Shown here: positions 13,425 through 13,841 of the stretch, piece by piece | Numbering within the stretch: the first letter of the stretch is position 1 | Layout of the letters: every line of letters begins with the position of its first letter | Assembly (NCBI GenBank): GCA_003550945.1 | Contig: PULL01000261.1 | Coordinates: 1 to 13,841 of the forward strand | Source of the DNA: Thioalkalivibrio sp. | GTDB taxonomy: Bacteria; Pseudomonadota; Gammaproteobacteria; Ectothiorhodospirales; Ectothiorhodospiraceae | DNA: 13,841 nt | Direction of reading: 5' to 3' | Translations under genes and position numbers: made by a program | The notes under the pieces: generated by a model | The model's input: the letters and a program-made list of their open reading frames with translations, nothing else | Databases searched by the model: none | Told to the model about the DNA's origin: nothing

Positions 13425-13544
13425 GTCAACTCAGACGCGAGACCCGCCGCACATGGCGGCACCGTCCGTCCTTGGACGACGCTTTTCGCGGCCGAAAAGG
13501 GGCCGATAAGCCCCAAAACACCCCCTCATCCGGGCACAATCCTC
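13425..13544. other. Hairpin-rich spacer between hepT and the convergent RND gene
   Basis: Besides the terminator listed separately, it has several short perfect inverted repeats: GCCGC/GCGGC (13446-13450 with 13456-13460), CGTCC/GGACG (13467-13471 with 13474-13478) and CTTTTCG/CGAAAAG (13482-13488 with 13493-13499). No coding frame is supported. The density of small hairpins resembles decayed repeat sequence. Confidence 0.6.
13495..13518 (-). terminator. Intrinsic terminator of the RND transporter gene
   Basis: On the minus strand GGGGC (13514-13510), loop TTATCG, GCCCC (13503-13499) and then TTTT (13498-13495) make a classical hairpin plus T-run, about 30 bases past the RND stop. The plus strand has AAAA on both sides of the stem, so it works for the minus strand only. 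Confidence 0.65.
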
Positions 13545-13841
13545 TTACGAATTAGAGGGTTGGCTTGGTCCGACCCCCAGCTCGGGGTCTTCGGTGGGGG
13601 TGGGTGGCAGTTTGGCGGCCTTGCGGAAGGTTTCCTCGCCGATGCTGAGGCAGCCGAGCGGCACGACCACCAGCGTGAGCACCGTGGAGACGAACACGCC
13701 GAACAGCAGCGAGATCGCCATACCCTGGAAGATCGGGTCGGTCAGGATCACCGCGGAACCGAGCACCAGCGCGAGCGCGGTGATGATGATCGGACGGGTT
13801 CGCGCCTTGGTCGCGGTGATCACCGCGTCGTAGAACGAGAG
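13545..13841 (-). CDS. RND-family efflux transporter, C-terminal end (cut by window edge)
   Basis: 99 codons including TAA at 13545-13547, open to the right edge, so only the last 98 residues are seen. They contain the end of the RND permease membrane domain: an LSFYDAVITATKARTRPI region with the typical A..(F/T)RPI motif, ALALVLGSAVILTDPIFQGMA, then SLLFGVFVSTVLTLVVVPLGC, the final transmembrane helix shared by AcrB/HAE1 and related subfamilies. A Pro/Glu-rich cytoplasmic tail (KLPPTPTEDPELGVGPSQ) follows, its end encoded by the repeat core. The subfamily and substrate cannot be told from this part. The GTG at 13823 is internal, not a start. Confidence 0.85.
   Translation of the reverse strand, partial: LSFYDAVITATKARTRPIIITALALVLGSAVILTDPIFQGMAISLLFGVFVSTVLTLVVVPLGCLSIGEETFRKAAKLPPTPTEDPELGVGPSQPSNS
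13560..13578 (-). repeat. Inverted partial copy of the direct-repeat core
   Basis: The minus strand reads GGGGGTCGGACCAAGCCAA, identical over 19 bases to the start of copy 1 (12493-12511) and with one mismatch to copy 2. It lies inside the RND transporter gene just before its stop, but in a different reading frame (GVGPSQ instead of GSDQ.K). Similarity fades afterwards, although a GGCCCC-containing hairpin follows some 50-60 bases later, as in the full copies. Confidence 0.85.

Overview
The window is GC-rich chromosomal DNA from a gammaproteobacterium. Short intergenic spacers, mixed ATG/GTG/TTG starts, a cbb3-type oxidase next to periplasmic multi-domain cytochromes c, and the gene set bioHC, plsY, tsaD, uppP, ubiK, comM suggest an Ectothiorhodospiraceae/Chromatiales-type organism (Thioalkalivibrio-like is my guess; this is inference from gene content and composition, with no search run).

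Layout. 1-855 (-) is the first 285 codons of ccoN, cut by the left edge. 1137-2746 (-) is a two-gene biotin-initiation operon, bioH then bioC, with overlapping stop and start. 2942-3547 (+) is plsY, converging on tsaD (3652-4689, -). A long AT-looped inverted repeat (about 4739-4850) separates tsaD from the MidA-family methyltransferase/uppP pair (4846-6867, -). A PTR1-type pteridine reductase starts divergently only 23 bases away and is followed by ubiK and comM (6891-9666, +). Two REP-like hairpin units lie head to head between ubiK and comM. A membrane-anchored triheme cytochrome c (9718-10797, -) follows, then tRNA-Arg(CCG) (11137-11213, +) and an MFS transporter (11367-12524, +).

The right end is the accessory part. 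A MntA/HepT (nucleotidyltransferase/HEPN) toxin-antitoxin pair (12699-13351, +) lies between two copies, about 88% identical, of a 104-105-base direct repeat. Each copy starts inside the 3' end of a gene: copy 1 supplies the last codons and stop of the MFS transporter, copy 2 the last codons and stop of HepT, so both proteins end in RGSDQ(A/D)KHLK. An exact 19-base piece of the repeat recurs inverted inside the 3' end of the next gene, an RND transporter (13545 to the right edge, -). The arrangement looks like an 827-base cassette bounded by gene-end repeats, and is the most unusual thing here.

Functionally, the housekeeping genes cover respiration (ccoN, cytochrome c, ubiK for ubiquinone, MidA-type methyltransferase), biotin and pterin metabolism, phospholipid and cell-wall lipid metabolism (plsY, uppP), tRNA modification (tsaD) and DNA uptake/recombination (comM).
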